DNA of 64,000 nt. It comes from Kushneria avicenniae (GTDB taxonomy: Bacteria > Pseudomonadota > Gammaproteobacteria > Pseudomonadales > Halomonadaceae). The position numbers and the translations under genes were made by a program. The DNA is taken from assembly GCF_900112585.1 (NCBI RefSeq), contig NZ_FOLY01000007.1, forward strand, positions 1 through 64,000. The letters are read 5' to 3'. Under the pieces are notes generated by a model that searched no databases, was not told where the DNA came from, and saw only the letters and a program-made list of their open reading frames with translations. Positions 53,810 through 62,672 of the stretch are shown in pieces. Position 1 is the stretch's first letter; each line of letters begins with the position of its first letter.

Positions 53810-55285
53810 TCAGGTGCCGCAGAAGGTGCGAAATACGGCCTCATCAGGCCCGGCCGGCAGCGTCCAGGCTTCCCGGCCGGGTTGCACCTCGAACGGGTCT
53901 GCGAGCATCTCGCGCAGCGTCTCGAAGGGCTCGAAGTTACCCTCGGCGGCGGCGCTCAGGGCCTGCTCAACGCGGTGGTTGCGGGGAATATAGAGCGGAT
54001 TGACCTTGTGCATGTCACGTCCGACTTCCTCGCCGTCGCGTCCCTCGCGCGCCAGACGCGCGCGCCATTGCGGCAACCACGCGCGGATATCACCGTCCTG
54101 CTCGAACAGTGCCAGCAGGGCGTCGTCACCGGCCTCGCTACGGGCGCACTCGCCGAGCTGGCGAAAGGTCAGGGTGAAGTCGGCACGTCCGACACGCATC
54201 GCCTCCTGCAGCGCCTCGATCAGTTCCTGATCACTGTCCTCTTCCTGCACCAGACCGAGCTTTTGTCGCATGACCCCAAGCCAGGCATCGAGATACTGCT
54301 CGGAGAAGCCCTGTACCACCTCGGTGGCGCGTTCAATAGCGCGCTGCTCGTCACTGTCAAAGAGGGGCAGCATCGCCTCGGCCAGCCGCGCCATGTTCCA
54401 CTGCAGTATCACCGGCTGATTGACATAGGCATAGCGCCCGCCGGTATCGATCGAGCTGAACACGGTCTTCGGGTCATAACGCTCCATGAAGGCACAAGGG
54501 CCAAAATCGATGGTCTCGCCGGCAATCGAGGTGTTGTCGGTGTTCATCACACCGTGAATGAAGCCCACGCCCATCCAGCGTGCCACCAGCTCGGCCTGGC
54601 GCTGCTGGATCGCCTTCAAAAGATTCAGATAGCGGTTTTGCTCTTCGATCTCGAGCAGCTCGGGATAGTGACGCTCGATCACATGATCGGCCAGCGTCCT
54701 GACGGACTCGCCATCATGACGTGATCCGAAGTACTGAAAGGTGCCCACCCGGATATGGCTGGAAGCCACCCGCGTCAGCACCGCGCCGGGTTCGGGCATG
54801 CGCCGCATGACCCGCTCGCCGGTGGTCACCGCCGCCAGTGCCCGGGTGGTCGGGATGCCCATGGCATGCATCGCCTCGCTGACCAGATACTCGCGCAGCA
54901 CCGGCCCCAGCGGCGCCCGGCCGTCTCCACCGCGCGAAAAGGGCGTACATCCTGCGCCCTTGAGCTGGATATCACGCAATCGCCCGTCACGATCCGTCAC
55001 CTCACCCAGCAGGACCGCCCGACCATCGCCCAGTCGCGGGGAAAAACCGCCGAACTGATGTCCGGCGTAGGCCTGCGCGACCGGGTCAGCGCCGGGTGGC
55101 AGATCGTTGCCGGAAAACCAGTCAGTTGCCTGGCGCTCATCAAAGGCGGCGACTTCAAAACCGAGCGTTTCGGCCAGCGGTCGGTTGAAGGCGACCAGCT
55201 CCGGCTTCTCGACGGTGACGGGGGTAAAGGGCTCGAAAAAGTGGGCGGGAAGCTTCGAATAGCGAAGCGTAAAGGTCGGAAACAT
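53810..55285 (-). CDS. selO: Protein adenylyltransferase SelO (YdiU family)
   Basis: A 491-residue pseudokinase-fold enzyme that transfers AMP to protein hydroxyls. Motifs include QAYAGHQFGGFSPRLGDGRAVLLGE, LQLKGAG-like DIQLKGAGCTPFSRGGDGRA, REYLVSEAMHAMGIPTTRALA and the active-site HGVMNTDNTSIAGETIDFGPCAFM. The C-terminus ends FCGT; the Cys, encoded by TGC, lies where some homologues have selenocysteine. The start at MFPTFTLRY has GGAG 5 bp upstream. It is monocistronic. Confidence 0.9.
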   Translation of the reverse strand: MFPTFTLRYSKLPAHFFEPFTPVTVEKPELVAFNRPLAETLGFEVAAFDERQATDWFSGNDLPPGADPVAQAYAGHQFGGFSPRLGDGRAVLLGEVTDRDGRLRDIQLKGAGCTPFSRGGDGRAPLGPVLREYLVSEAMHAMGIPTTRALAAVTTGERVMRRMPEPGAVLTRVASSHIRVGTFQYFGSRHDGESVRTLADHVIERHYPELLEIEEQNRYLNLLKAIQQRQAELVARWMGVGFIHGVMNTDNTSIAGETIDFGPCAFMERYDPKTVFSSIDTGGRYAYVNQPVILQWNMARLAEAMLPLFDSDEQRAIERATEVVQGFSEQYLDAWLGVMRQKLGLVQEEDSDQELIEALQEAMRVGRADFTLTFRQLGECARSEAGDDALLALFEQDGDIRAWLPQWRARLAREGRDGEEVGRDMHKVNPLYIPRNHRVEQALSAAAEGNFEPFETLREMLADPFEVQPGREAWTLPAGPDEAVFRTFCGT

Positions 55286-55361
55286 GGTGACTCCAGCAGC
55301 AGATGCTGCGCATTGATGAAATGATCCGTCCGGATGACAAGGGTAGAACATCACAGACGCA

Positions 55362-55394
55362 AGGGCCCGGCACTCACTAACGAGGCCGGGCCCT
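55362..55394. terminator. Hairpin between znuA and selO
   Basis: The stem AGGGCCCGGC / GCCGGGCCCT has a 13-base loop. The U-tract is weak on both strands, so it is a probable terminator of znuCBA. Confidence 0.55.
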
Positions 55395-55420
55395 GGAAAA
55401 GCCGTCAGTGGCGTGTCACA

Positions 55421-56407
55421 TCAATCGTTTTGCTTCATGGCTTTCACCATTTGATCGACGTTGAAACGGAACATGTCGGCATAGGTCGCCGCCGGGCCGT
55501 CGGGCTTCGAGAGTGACTCCACATACAGCTCGCCACCGGGCTGAGCCCCCGCCGCACTGGCAATCTGCTCGACCAGCCGCGGATCGTTGGAGTTTTCAAA
55601 GAAGTAGCTTTTGATGTGCTCCTCCTTCATCTGGGTGATGAGCCCTGCCACATCCTTCGCCGAGGCTTCGCTGTCGGTGGTCATGCCCAGCGGGGCCAGG
55701 AAGGTGACACCGTAGCGGTCGCCGAAATAGCCAAAGGCGTCATGTGAGGTCAGGATCTTGCGCCGATCCTCGGGAATGGCCTCGATCTGCGTTCTGGCGT
55801 ACTCATCCAGCGATTCGAGTTCCTGCTTGTAGGCATCGCCATTGGCGCGATATTCATCGGCGCCTGCCGGGTCTGCCTTCGACAGCGCCGCCACGATGTT
55901 GTCGACCCATACCTCGACATTGGCCGGGCTGTTCCAGACGTGCGGGTCGGGACCGTCATGATGGTGGTGATGGCCGCCATCGTCATGGTCATGGTCATGG
56001 TCATGGTCACCATGATCGTGATCGTCCGCGTCATGGCCGTGATCGTGGTCTTCTTCCTCCATTTCACGGGTATGGATGTGCTCCGAGACCACCACGGGCT
56101 GCCCCTTGAAGCCGGAGGTCGCAATCAGGCGATCCATCCAGCCCTCAAGGCCCAGCCCGCTCATGAAGACCACATCCGCGTCACGCACCCGGCGCACGTC
56201 GTTCGGGGTCGGCTCATAGGCATGCGGGTCACCGTTGGGGCCGATCAGACTCGATACCTCGACCCGGTCACCGCCCACTTCACTGACCACATCGGCCAGC
56301 ACGGTAAAGGTTGCCACTGCCTTGACGTCCGCGGCCTGGGCTACGGCGGCCGACAGCGGTGACAGGGCCAGCATTGCAGCACCCGCCCACCAGACTCTGA
56401 TCTTCAT
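55421..56407 (-). CDS. znuA: Zinc ABC transporter substrate-binding protein
   Basis: A 328-residue periplasmic cluster A-I binding protein with a signal peptide (residues 1-25, ending AQAAD). The first zinc-ligand His is in GDPHAYEPTP, the second in GPDPHVWNSPANV and the third in LTSHDAFGYFGDRYG. Between the first and second lies a His/Asp-rich loop (residues 110-152) typical of zinc-specific ZnuA rather than manganese binders. The DNA of this loop contains tandem 6-bp units at 55982-56010. It is last in znuC-znuB-znuA. Confidence 0.93.
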   Translation of the reverse strand: MKIRVWWAGAAMLALSPLSAAVAQAADVKAVATFTVLADVVSEVGGDRVEVSSLIGPNGDPHAYEPTPNDVRRVRDADVVFMSGLGLEGWMDRLIATSGFKGQPVVVSEHIHTREMEEEDHDHGHDADDHDHGDHDHDHDHDDGGHHHHHDGPDPHVWNSPANVEVWVDNIVAALSKADPAGADEYRANGDAYKQELESLDEYARTQIEAIPEDRRKILTSHDAFGYFGDRYGVTFLAPLGMTTDSEASAKDVAGLITQMKEEHIKSYFFENSNDPRLVEQIASAAGAQPGGELYVESLSKPDGPAATYADMFRFNVDQMVKAMKQND

Positions 56408-56454
56408 GCATGCTCTCCGTTTGTCAGTAGAAATCCTGGTCCAAAAGCCACGGC

Positions 56455-57336
56455 CTAGCCGGCCAGATGCGGCCGTGACAGGCGCTGGCGCACGATGCCC
56501 AGCCGCCCGAAAAGAAACGACAGCAGATAAATCCCGCTGGCCGAGAGCACAATGGTCGGCCCCGACGCCACGCCGGTATGAAAGGAGATATTGAGTCCGA
56601 CGATGCCGGCCAGAAACGCCACCAGCATGGCACTGAACATCATGCCCGGCAGGCTCACCGCCCAGAAGCGTGCCGCCACCGCCGGCAGCATCATCAGCCC
56701 TACCGCCATCAGGGTGCCAAGCGACTGAAAGCCCGCCACCAGGTTGAGCACCACCAGCAGCAAAAAGAGCACGTGATAGAGATGGCCGCGCCCGCCAACG
56801 GCGCGCAGGAACCCGGGGTCAAAACACTCCATGACCAGCGGCCGGTAGATCAGGGCCAGCAGCACCAGCGTCAGCGACGAGATGCCGGCGATCAGATAGA
56901 GCGCGTTCTGGTCGATGGCAAGAATGGTGCCAAAAAGCACGTGTAAAAGGTCCACGCTCGAGCCCTTGAGCGATACGATCAACACCCCCGCAGCGAGTGA
57001 GGTGAGATAGAAACTGGCAAAGCTGGCGTCCTCGCGCACCGCAGTCGTACGACTGACCAGTCCCGACAGCAGTGCCACCGCCAGCCCTACGACCAGACCG
57101 CCCAGTCCCATCGCCGGCAGTGACAGCCCGGCGACCAGAAAGCCGACCGCAGCCCCCGGCAGTACGGCGTGGCTCATGGCATCGCCCACCAGACTCATGC
57201 GTCTGAGCATCAAAAGGACACCCACCGGCCCGGAGCCCAGCCCCAGCGCCATGCAGGCGACCAGCGCCCGACGCATGAAACCGAACTCCACGAAGGGCGC
57301 CAGCGTGGCGTCATAGGCCATGGTTACAAGGCTCAT
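56455..57336 (-). CDS. znuB: Zinc ABC transporter permease
   Basis: A 293-residue inner-membrane ABC-3 permease with eight hydrophobic helices. Landmarks are RRMSLVGDAMSHAVLPGAAVGFLVAG at about residue 45 and LMAVGLMMLPAVAARFWA at about 215. The start overlaps the znuC stop (ATGA). It forms the channel for the zinc importer. Confidence 0.9.
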   Translation of the reverse strand: MSLVTMAYDATLAPFVEFGFMRRALVACMALGLGSGPVGVLLMLRRMSLVGDAMSHAVLPGAAVGFLVAGLSLPAMGLGGLVVGLAVALLSGLVSRTTAVREDASFASFYLTSLAAGVLIVSLKGSSVDLLHVLFGTILAIDQNALYLIAGISSLTLVLLALIYRPLVMECFDPGFLRAVGGRGHLYHVLFLLLVVLNLVAGFQSLGTLMAVGLMMLPAVAARFWAVSLPGMMFSAMLVAFLAGIVGLNISFHTGVASGPTIVLSASGIYLLSFLFGRLGIVRQRLSRPHLAG

Positions 57337-58100
57337 GCCTGCTCCTCGTGTATTTCACAGGTATGGGCATCTTCACGCCAGGACTCTTCCATCATGTTGG
57401 CCCGGCGCAGGTTATGGGGCTGCAGCACCTCATCGGTCGCCCCCCAGGCGATCGCCTCGCGCGCCATCAAAAGCGTCTGCGGAAAGCACTGACGCACCTG
57501 GGACATGTCGTGCAGCACGGCAATCACGGTGCGACCGTGTTCGTGCCAGTGGCGGATCAGGGCCAGCAGGTCGCGGGTGGTGCGCTCATCAATGGCGTTG
57601 AAGGGTTCATCCAGCAAAATGACCGGAGCGTCCTGCAGCAGCAGCCGGGCAAACAGCACGCGCTGAAACTGCCCCGAGGAGAGCTCGCTGATGCGACGCT
57701 CCTCGAAGCCGGAAAGCCCGACCTTGTCGAGGGCATCCAAGGCCCGGTCCACATCCTGACGCTTCATGCCGCCAAAAATGCCAAGACGATGCCAGTCGCC
57801 CATGGCAACGGTATCAAATACGCTCAGGGGGAAACTGCGGTCGACCTCGGCGGCCTGGGGCAGATAGCCATAGCGGCTGGCCGACATGCCGGCGCGGTCG
57901 ATGCGGCCCTCGGAGGCGGCCATATTGCCGGTCAGCGCCTTGATCAGGGTCGACTTGCCGGCCCCATTGGGACCGATGATGGCGGTAAGGCTGCCGGCCT
58001 CGAAACTGCCGGTGACATGATGGACGGCCGGATGGCGCTGGTAGGTGACCGTCAGATTATCAAGATGGATGGGCGCACCCTTGAGGTCAGGACAGCTCAT
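57333..58100 (-). CDS. znuC: Zinc ABC transporter ATP-binding protein
   Basis: A 255-residue ATPase with Walker A IGPNGAGKSTLIKALTG at about residue 37, signature ELSSGQFQRVLFARLLL, Walker B VILLDEPFNAID and switch His in VIAVLHDMSQV. The start ATG overlaps the stop of the preceding 64-codon ORF (ATGA), so translation is probably coupled. It energises zinc uptake. Confidence 0.93.
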   Translation of the reverse strand: MSCPDLKGAPIHLDNLTVTYQRHPAVHHVTGSFEAGSLTAIIGPNGAGKSTLIKALTGNMAASEGRIDRAGMSASRYGYLPQAAEVDRSFPLSVFDTVAMGDWHRLGIFGGMKRQDVDRALDALDKVGLSGFEERRISELSSGQFQRVLFARLLLQDAPVILLDEPFNAIDERTTRDLLALIRHWHEHGRTVIAVLHDMSQVRQCFPQTLLMAREAIAWGATDEVLQPHNLRRANMMEESWREDAHTCEIHEEQA

Positions 58101-58291
58101 GGGACGGCCACCGCCCAGTGCACCATGGACCAGAGTCCGACCAGTCCGACTGCTGCAAGCAGCAGTCGCCAGCCGACCGACGAGGCCAGTACCGAGCGTC
58201 GGCAGCGGTTGATGACATTGTCATCGCGCACGCGCGAAGCGTTTGGCGAATCATCCCTGGTAGAGGAGTGATGAGAGAGTTGACGAGACAC
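58097..58291 (-). CDS. Small single-pass membrane protein coupled to znuC
   Basis: A 64-residue ORF with a GTG start and no in-frame ATG. Residues 1-30 are polar and basic; residues 40-62 form one membrane helix (GWRLLLAAVGLVGLWSMVHWAVAV). Its TGA overlaps the znuC ATG, and it lies between a Zur-box-like site and znuC, so it would be the first cistron of the zinc operon. The ribosome-binding site is weak. I do not recognise a family, and it could be only a leader peptide. Confidence 0.5.
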   Translation of the reverse strand: MSRQLSHHSSTRDDSPNASRVRDDNVINRCRRSVLASSVGWRLLLAAVGLVGLWSMVHWAVAVP

Positions 58292-58344
58292 GATGTGATT
58301 CCATGACGATAACAGTGCCGGGCAAACGACTGCCCGACACCCGG

Positions 58345-58363
58345 GATGTTATAAAGTATCATC
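58345..58363. promoter_or_regulatory. Candidate Zur box upstream of the znu operon
   Basis: GATGTTATAAAGTATCATC is an imperfect 19-bp dyad with GATG at both outer ends and the A/T core seen in gammaproteobacterial Zur sites (GTTATA..TATAAC type). It lies about 55 bp before the small ORF and 245 bp before znuC. Confidence 0.55.
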
Positions 58364-58428
58364 ACACGTGGTCCGCGCCAGCGCAATCACGCAGCATCCC
58401 GCTATCGTCTGATGCTGCCAGGCAACGT

Positions 58429-58725
58429 TCAATGATCCTGGTCTTCGATCCGTGCCAGCAACCGCTGTCCACGCCGTGAGCGGCGCGTGCGACGCATGCC
58501 GGCCGAGGCCACTTTCCAGCCCACGATGCGCGCGGCGCCCACCGCCATGCCGCTGGCCGCCCCCCAAAGGATCGCCTGACGCCACTCGACATCATCGCGA
58601 TCGGGATTGACGGGCGGCTCGAACACGCCGTGACGAAAGGTCTTTTTCATTGCCTGACGCATGGCGATACCGGTCGCCGCCGCCGTGGCGGTGCCGACGA
58701 GGGTCCAGAGGGTTTGAGATTTCAT
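58429..58725 (-). CDS. DUF4235-type small membrane protein
   Basis: A 98-residue protein with a first hydrophobic segment at residues 5-22 (LWTLVGTATAAATGIA) and a second at about 50-68 (ILWGAASGMAVGAARIVG), ending in a basic tail. The pattern WRQAILWGAASGMAVGAARIV is like the DUF4235 family, whose function is not known. It is monocistronic on the minus strand and divergent from the first esterase gene. Confidence 0.65.
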   Translation of the reverse strand: MKSQTLWTLVGTATAAATGIAMRQAMKKTFRHGVFEPPVNPDRDDVEWRQAILWGAASGMAVGAARIVGWKVASAGMRRTRRSRRGQRLLARIEDQDH

Positions 58726-58860
58726 GGCAGTATCCCGTTCAAGTGATCAAGAAAACCCTTCAAGCCTGGCCGATCGCGCTCGGCCCCACCAGTGCCCATG
58801 GACAGCCCCGCTGCTCTCGCGCACCATCCGGTGATCTTTCATACCGCCAAAGGACACTTC

Positions 58861-59526
58861 ATGACCGAACAGCCTCCCGTGATTGTCGAACCCGAGCAAA
58901 CGTCAGCCACCGCCGTGGTCATTATCCTGCACGGTCTGGGCGCCAGCGCCCACGATTTTGACCCGCTCATTCCGGCGCTGTCGCTGCCCGATGATCTTGC
59001 GGTGCGCTTTGTCTCGCCCCACGCTCCGGTGCTGCCGGTCACCGTCAACAACGGCATGACCATGCCGGCCTGGTATGACATTACCAGCATGGCGCTGGAG
59101 CGCGAAATTGATGAAGCCCAGCTCAAGGCCTCGGCACAGCGCATTCATCAATTGATCGATGAGCAGATCGCCAGCGGCATCGACAGCCGCCGCATCGTGC
59201 TGGCCGGTTTCTCCCAGGGCGGCGCCGTCGCCTATGAAGCCGCCCTGACCTATCCAGAACCGCTGGCCGGCGTGCTGGCCATGTCGACCTACTTTGCCAC
59301 GGCCGACAGCATCAAGGCGGATGACGCCAACCAGGGCACGTCGATCGAAATTCATCACGGCACCCAGGACCCGATCGTGGATGAAACGCTTGGTCGCCGC
59401 GCCGCCGAACGCCTCACCGACATGGGCTATGACGTTGAATACCGTACCTGGCCGATGGCGCACACCATCAGCGCTGATCAGATCCCCGCCATTCGTGAGT
59501 GGCTGATCGAACGACTCGGGGAATAG
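58861..59526 (+). CDS. Carboxylesterase/phospholipase family alpha/beta hydrolase
   Basis: A 221-residue serine hydrolase of the EstB/LYPLA (acyl-protein thioesterase-like) family. The oxyanion region is LHGLGASAHDFDPLI, the nucleophile is Ser in LAGFSQGGAVAYEAAL, the acid is Asp in HHGTQDPIV and the base is His in WPMAHTIS. The start at MTEQPPV follows AAAGGA. A diverged second copy follows 210 bp downstream on the same strand. Confidence 0.9.
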   Translation: MTEQPPVIVEPEQTSATAVVIILHGLGASAHDFDPLIPALSLPDDLAVRFVSPHAPVLPVTVNNGMTMPAWYDITSMALEREIDEAQLKASAQRIHQLIDEQIASGIDSRRIVLAGFSQGGAVAYEAALTYPEPLAGVLAMSTYFATADSIKADDANQGTSIEIHHGTQDPIVDETLGRRAAERLTDMGYDVEYRTWPMAHTISADQIPAIREWLIERLGE

Positions 59527-59736
59527 GCCCTGCCATGTCGCCGGTATGAGCCTTTTAAACCACAGTCATTCACGGCGCGAGCCATCCCCTCATCCGCAGA
59601 ATGAAAGAGGTCATACCTGCCATGCCGGGGCGCTTAAACACGGCAACGACGGGGCTGATCGCCTTTTACGGCACGGACATGAGATCGCTCCGGCGTCACG
59701 CTTGGGACATCGCTTCCATCGTCTCAAGGTGTCGCC

Positions 59737-60417
59737 ATGTCCTTTGCACAGTCATCGATCATCGAGCCCGCCAGCAACCGTCCGGCGGATGCCTGCGTTA
59801 TCTTCCTGCACGGTCAGGGCGGCAGCGGCTATGACTTCGAACCGCTGTTCCATGCGCTCGCCCTGCCGGACAGCAGCAATGTGCGCTTCGTGCTGCCTGG
59901 TGCGCCGGTGCGCCAGCTGGAGTGCCGTCAGGGAGAAAAGGCCAGCGCCTGGTATGACGCCGCGCCTGGAGACATCGCCGGCAGTCACGCGCAGCAGCAG
60001 ATGATGGATGCCGTACGTCAGGTCGAAATGCGCATCGACAGCGCACTGGCCGATGGTATCGATGCCAGCCGCATCATCCTGGGCGGGTTCGGTCAGGGCG
60101 CCGATATCGCCGCTCACGTCGCGCTGGGCTATCGCAAGGGACTGGGCGGACTGATGATGCTCTCCACCGCGCTGGGCACGCTGCCCTCGGCCACCCATGA
60201 CGCCAACCGGCATCTTCTGATCACCATGCATCACGGCCGTCAGGACCCGATCGTGAGCGAGGCTTCGGCCCGCCAGCGCGCCGGTGAGTTCACCCGCATG
60301 GGCTACAGCGTCGACTATCACGCCCATGCCATGGGCAACGAGTTCTGCGCCGATGAGCTTTCCCAGCTGCGCGCCTGGCTGGTCACGCGTCTGATCCGGA
60401 CCCGTCTGGTCGCCTGA
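59737..60417 (+). CDS. Carboxylesterase-like paralogue lacking catalytic Ser and His
   Basis: A 226-residue protein colinear with the esterase encoded just upstream. The oxyanion region LHGQGGSGYDFEPL and the acid HHGRQDPIV are kept. The nucleophile elbow GFSQG has become GFGQG (codon GGT at the Ser position), and the His segment PMAH has become AMGN. Both residues of the dyad are therefore missing. The frame is intact with normal codon use, so it looks maintained. The family suggests a non-catalytic or altered role. A single substitution might be a sequencing error, but two at catalytic positions are unlikely to be. Confidence 0.8.
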   Translation: MSFAQSSIIEPASNRPADACVIFLHGQGGSGYDFEPLFHALALPDSSNVRFVLPGAPVRQLECRQGEKASAWYDAAPGDIAGSHAQQQMMDAVRQVEMRIDSALADGIDASRIILGGFGQGADIAAHVALGYRKGLGGLMMLSTALGTLPSATHDANRHLLITMHHGRQDPIVSEASARQRAGEFTRMGYSVDYHAHAMGNEFCADELSQLRAWLVTRLIRTRLVA

Positions 60418-60493
60418 TTCGCACCGCCCAGTGGGTGGCGCGATGGCCTCGATCGACAGCGCCGCCCTTGAGGCGGCGCTTTCATTTCCGGAC

Positions 60494-61954
60494 TCAGCCC
60501 GGCTGTCGGCCGGCAGCCACCTGCATGAATCGATCGGCCTGCTGTGGCGGGCGGCTGACAAGGCTGGCCGCGATATAAAGCACCGCTGCCACCGGCAGCC
60601 CCCAGATTCCGGGAGGCAGGCCCATTGGTCGGATACCGGTCATGAAGCTGGCCAGCACCAGCCCCCCGGCGCCCAGGATGCTGATCAGTGCACCGAGGGC
60701 CGTGCCACGACGCCAGAAAAAGGCCCCCACGATCGCCGGCACGGCCACCACCAGCCCTGCCGAGGAAGCCACCGACAGCACCGCGATCAGATCAAGACGC
60801 AGCTCGGCAAAGCCGAGCGCCACCAGCGCGATCACCGGCATGACCCATTTGCCCAGCCGCAGCTGTCTCTGCTCACCGTCAGCATCCCTTGAGGTCGCTC
60901 GAAGATCACGGGCCAGCATCGAGGCCAGTGTCAGCATGATGGAATCAATGGTCGACACGGCCGCCGCCAGAATCCCCACCATCACGATCACACCGAGTAC
61001 CGGCGGTACATGGGTTGATGCCAGAAGCGTCGGGGTGGCCAGATCGGCGCTTTCAAGCGCGGGGAAGGCCACCAGTGCCGAAAACCCCCACAGCACCGAC
61101 ACCAGCGTGTAGATAAAACCGAACACCAGAAAACCGAGCAGCATGCGCCGCATGGCCCCCAGGTCCTTCGGCATGAACAGGCGCTGGCTGACCTGCGGGT
61201 TGGACAGGCTGAAAAAGAACCAGGGCAGGGTCAGCCCCAGAAAATTGATCAGGTTGAACACCCCGTTGCCCGGCACGACCAGCGCCTGCGGATGCTCAAG
61301 GGCCAGCCGGTCGAACAGCGCCCCAAACCCACCCAGCTCATGGACCACCAAAAGCGCCACCAGCGTCGAGGCCACAATCATGAACAGGGCCTGCAGTGAA
61401 TCGGTCCAGGCCACCGAGCGCATGCCTGCGATCCGTGAAAAGAGAATCGCCAGCACCGTGGCCACCACCACGCCGGTCGTAAACGACACCGCTCCACCGC
61501 TCATGCCGGAAAGCAGATAACCTACGCCGGCCAACTGGACGGCGGCATAGGGAATCAGAAAAAGACAGCTGGTCAGGACCATCGCCCTTGCCACCCAGCG
61601 GCTTTCATAGCGATGCCCGAGCATTTCCGACGGTGTAACAAAGCCGAAATGGCGGCCGACCGCCCAGAAACGCGGCCCGAAAATCGCCACCAGCGACACC
61701 CCGGCAAAATAGAGAATCTCGAAACCGAAGGCGCCTACGCCCCCGGCATAGGTCAGCCCGGCCAGCCCTACCATCATGAAGGCGCTATAGGTGGTGGCAC
61801 TGTAGCTCAGCGCTGACACCACCCCGCCCATCTGGCGGCTGCCCAGAAAATAATCGGCCATGCTGGCGACCGGCCCCTGCCGTGACCGCCAGGCCACGAT
61901 CAGCGACGCGACCAGATAGAGTCCCACGGCACTCCAGATCAGGGATTCACTCAT
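60494..61954 (-). CDS. Sodium:solute symporter (SSS family)
   Basis: A 486-residue protein with about 13 hydrophobic helices. Family features are DYFLGSRQMGGVVSALSYSATTYSAFMMVGLAGLTYAGG near the N-terminus and GILAAAVSTIDSIMLTLASMLARDL for the Na+ site region. Substrates in this family include proline, pantothenate, acetate and others, and it cannot be fixed here. The start at MSESLIW overlaps the end of the preceding small gene; the ATG three codons upstream has poor spacing. Confidence 0.88.
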   Translation of the reverse strand: MSESLIWSAVGLYLVASLIVAWRSRQGPVASMADYFLGSRQMGGVVSALSYSATTYSAFMMVGLAGLTYAGGVGAFGFEILYFAGVSLVAIFGPRFWAVGRHFGFVTPSEMLGHRYESRWVARAMVLTSCLFLIPYAAVQLAGVGYLLSGMSGGAVSFTTGVVVATVLAILFSRIAGMRSVAWTDSLQALFMIVASTLVALLVVHELGGFGALFDRLALEHPQALVVPGNGVFNLINFLGLTLPWFFFSLSNPQVSQRLFMPKDLGAMRRMLLGFLVFGFIYTLVSVLWGFSALVAFPALESADLATPTLLASTHVPPVLGVIVMVGILAAAVSTIDSIMLTLASMLARDLRATSRDADGEQRQLRLGKWVMPVIALVALGFAELRLDLIAVLSVASSAGLVVAVPAIVGAFFWRRGTALGALISILGAGGLVLASFMTGIRPMGLPPGIWGLPVAAVLYIAASLVSRPPQQADRFMQVAAGRQPG

Positions 61955-62159
61955 GGGGGCCATCCTGCTCGAGGTCTTGCGTCAGCGTCCGAAAACGCCG
62001 CGTGGTCCACGCGTTGAACGCAATGATCACGATGCCCATGAGCGCCCATAGCAGAAAGCTGCCATACCAGGCATGAACCCTTGAGAGCAGCGTAAAGGGC
62101 ACCACAATGGCAATCATGATCAGCCCTGCCATGATGCCGGCCCAGCGTGACGTGGTCAT
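61947..62159 (-). CDS. Small membrane protein partner of the SSS symporter
   Basis: A 70-residue protein with two hydrophobic segments (residues 7-25 and 32-52) and a charged C-terminus (TRRFRTLTQDLEQDGPHE). It overlaps the symporter start by 8 bp and has GAGGAAAC before the ATG at 62159. Small two-helix proteins of this kind often precede SSS symporter genes (DUF997, DUF3311, DUF4212 types). I cannot say which family this is. Confidence 0.7.
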   Translation of the reverse strand: MTTSRWAGIMAGLIMIAIVVPFTLLSRVHAWYGSFLLWALMGIVIIAFNAWTTRRFRTLTQDLEQDGPHE

Positions 62160-62672
62160 CCCGTTTCCTCTTGTTCGATGATCGGGCGCCAGCATAGCGC
62201 GACACCCTTATGTTCGAAATAAGAAAAAGGGGGTATTTCCGCCTTTCTTCCGGCCGACGAGTGCCTGAAGAAAAGGCAGCGGGCTCGACAAGGTCGTGCG
62301 CGCCGCCCGTTCGCACTACAGCGCGTTCCTGCCGATCATGTGGCTCGCAGGCTGGAGCGGCACCAGCTCGGCTAGCTCTGGTGCCAGGGGGCATGGCGCG
62401 TCGGCGAACAGCCGTTCCAGCGAAATATCGATGGAAGTATTCCATGAGAGGGGATATGAAGGTCGTCCGCAGAGCTCATGGTCCTTGTTGACCCCGCTAT
62501 GGCGGCGCTGAAATCATCCTGATGCCATCCATGTGCGACAAGCCTTTTCAAGGGACAGACCACGACAACCTGTCAGGCTCGAGATGGATTCAGAAAAAAC
62601 GGGGGCTTTCCCCCGATAATGATCGCCTATGCTGTGTCAGTTATAGGCCGAACCGGAGTATCTATCCGCCAA
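62160..62672. other. Gene-poor region of about 510 bp
   Basis: Short ORFs exist in several frames but none has a ribosome-binding site or recognisable content. At 62595-62612 a stem GGGGG CTTT CCCCC has a T-run on the minus strand side (A-run at 62593-62598), resembling a terminator for leftward transcription. Confidence 0.45.

Noticed and set aside
62210-62511. Two overlapping plus-strand ORFs
   Set aside because: No ribosome-binding site, no recognisable domain and biased composition.
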